From NCBI RefSeq assembly GCF_040797585.1, contig NZ_JBFNEO010000051.1, positions 1-15,516 on the forward strand: a DNA stretch of 15,516 bases. Direction: 5' to 3'. How positions within the stretch are numbered: the first letter of the stretch is position 1; each line of letters starts with the position of its first letter. Under the pieces are notes generated by a model. That model ran no database searches. It was given only the letters and a program-made list of their open reading frames with translations, and had not been told where the DNA came from. A program made the translations under genes and the position numbers. Positions 15,050 to 15,516 of the stretch are shown one piece after another. The stretch comes from Clostridium_Z sp040797585 (GTDB taxonomy: Bacteria > Bacillota > Clostridia > Clostridiales > Clostridiaceae).

Positions 15050-15406
15050 TACCAACATTTCTTATTTTTTCAAGTTTTATTTTTTATAGGCTATTAATAT
15101 AATAGAATCATACTATTTACATTTTATATAATAATGTTTTTTATTATAAATCATTTTTTATTATGTCTTAATTTACTCATAAAGAATGTGTATTTTTTAA
15201 TCTTAATATTGTAGAAGTTCATTTGAAAATATAGTAAACCTTACTTCTAACCTGAGACAAAGATAAGATTGATGTTAATAACTACATAAATATTTTAATA
15301 AAGATTCTATACTCATGCCATGGAAAATATAAATATTTTATATAACATATTTTCCTTTAATTTATATTTGAATATACTACATTAACTAGTATTGGGGGGG
15401 ATAGAT
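15050..15406. other. AT-rich intergenic region between divergent ileS and the partial gene
   Basis: About 350 bases without an open reading frame of note, and no tRNA-like or strong hairpin structure. It contains only AT-rich short palindromes such as AAAATAT and ATATTTT at 15324-15339. It should hold the promoter of the gene at 15407; TATACT (15373-15378) is a possible -10, but no good -35 is seen. Confidence 0.6.
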
Positions 15407-15516
15407 TTGTCCACTGCTTTTTTCAAATTTGCAATTGTCTTTCTATCAATATTGTTTACTTCATCTTTTTTAAGTAAATATATGTATAATAAAAAATTCT
15501 CTAAGGATTATAAAAC
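15407..15516 (+). CDS. Partial gene: N-terminus of a membrane-anchored or secreted protein
   Basis: The frame starts at TTG (15407) six bases after a run of seven G (15394-15400), which can act as a ribosome site, and stays open for 36 codons to the window edge. The encoded start has one hydrophobic stretch, about residues 4-19 (AFFKFAIVFLSILFTS), followed by a basic segment with several Lys. This suggests an N-terminal membrane anchor or signal peptide. The function cannot be judged from this fragment. It is divergent from ileS. Confidence 0.5.
   Translation, partial: MSTAFFKFAIVFLSILFTSSFLSKYMYNKKFSKDYK

Noticed and set aside
15324..15339. AAAATAT / ATATTTT inverted repeat in the right intergenic region.
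   Set aside because: Only A and T, in a strongly AT-rich stretch, with no T-run or gene end that would give it a function.

Overview
The window is very AT-rich, with AT-rich codon choice, strong AGGAGG-type ribosome sites and many TTG/GTG starts. It carries spmA and spmB (spore maturation), a T-box leader ahead of ileS, and a LacI-family regulator with the CcpA signature. Together these point to an endospore-forming Firmicute, most likely Clostridium sensu stricto (cluster I). I cannot name the species from sequence alone. No rRNA, tRNA, CRISPR array, phage or transposase gene was seen, and the region reads as ordinary chromosome.

Layout. 1-2800 (+): an SLC1/DAACS-type cation:amino-acid symporter with unusual TM7 and TM8 motifs, a terminator, then a NorM-like MATE exporter. 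2814-2920: a 107-bp imperfect inverted-repeat element that looks like a MITE and/or a two-way terminator between convergent genes. 2928-5592 (-): an ABC exporter pair (ATPase, then overlapping permease) followed by a small glycine-zipper membrane protein. 5779-6958 (-): spmA-spmB. 7099-7545 (+): two small unrecognised genes transcribed away from spmA, one a Cys-rich ribbon protein and one a short helical protein, ending at a two-way terminator. 7586-9408 (-): a MarR regulator and MATE exporter operon with operator-like sequences over its promoter. 9628-11365 (-): ccpA, then a YgjP/SprT-type metallopeptidase. 11565-15049 (-): ileS, encoding a long (type 2) isoleucyl-tRNA synthetase, with a complete T-box leader carrying the specifier AUC. 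15407-15516 (+): the first 36 codons of a membrane-anchored or secreted protein that runs off the window.

How the parts work together. The MarR-MATE pair forms a self-contained drug-response module. The ileS leader senses uncharged tRNA-Ile. CcpA would be the global carbon regulator, but I see no convincing cre site at the promoters here. SpmA and SpmB act together in spore-core dehydration. The rest are transport genes with no evident shared pathway.

I found no clearly new multi-gene system. The best candidates for follow-up are the small gene pair divergent from spmAB, the SLC1 transporter that lacks the canonical substrate arginine, the inverted-repeat element, and the variant T-box bulge. 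Family assignments rest on recognised motifs recalled from memory; no database search was run.
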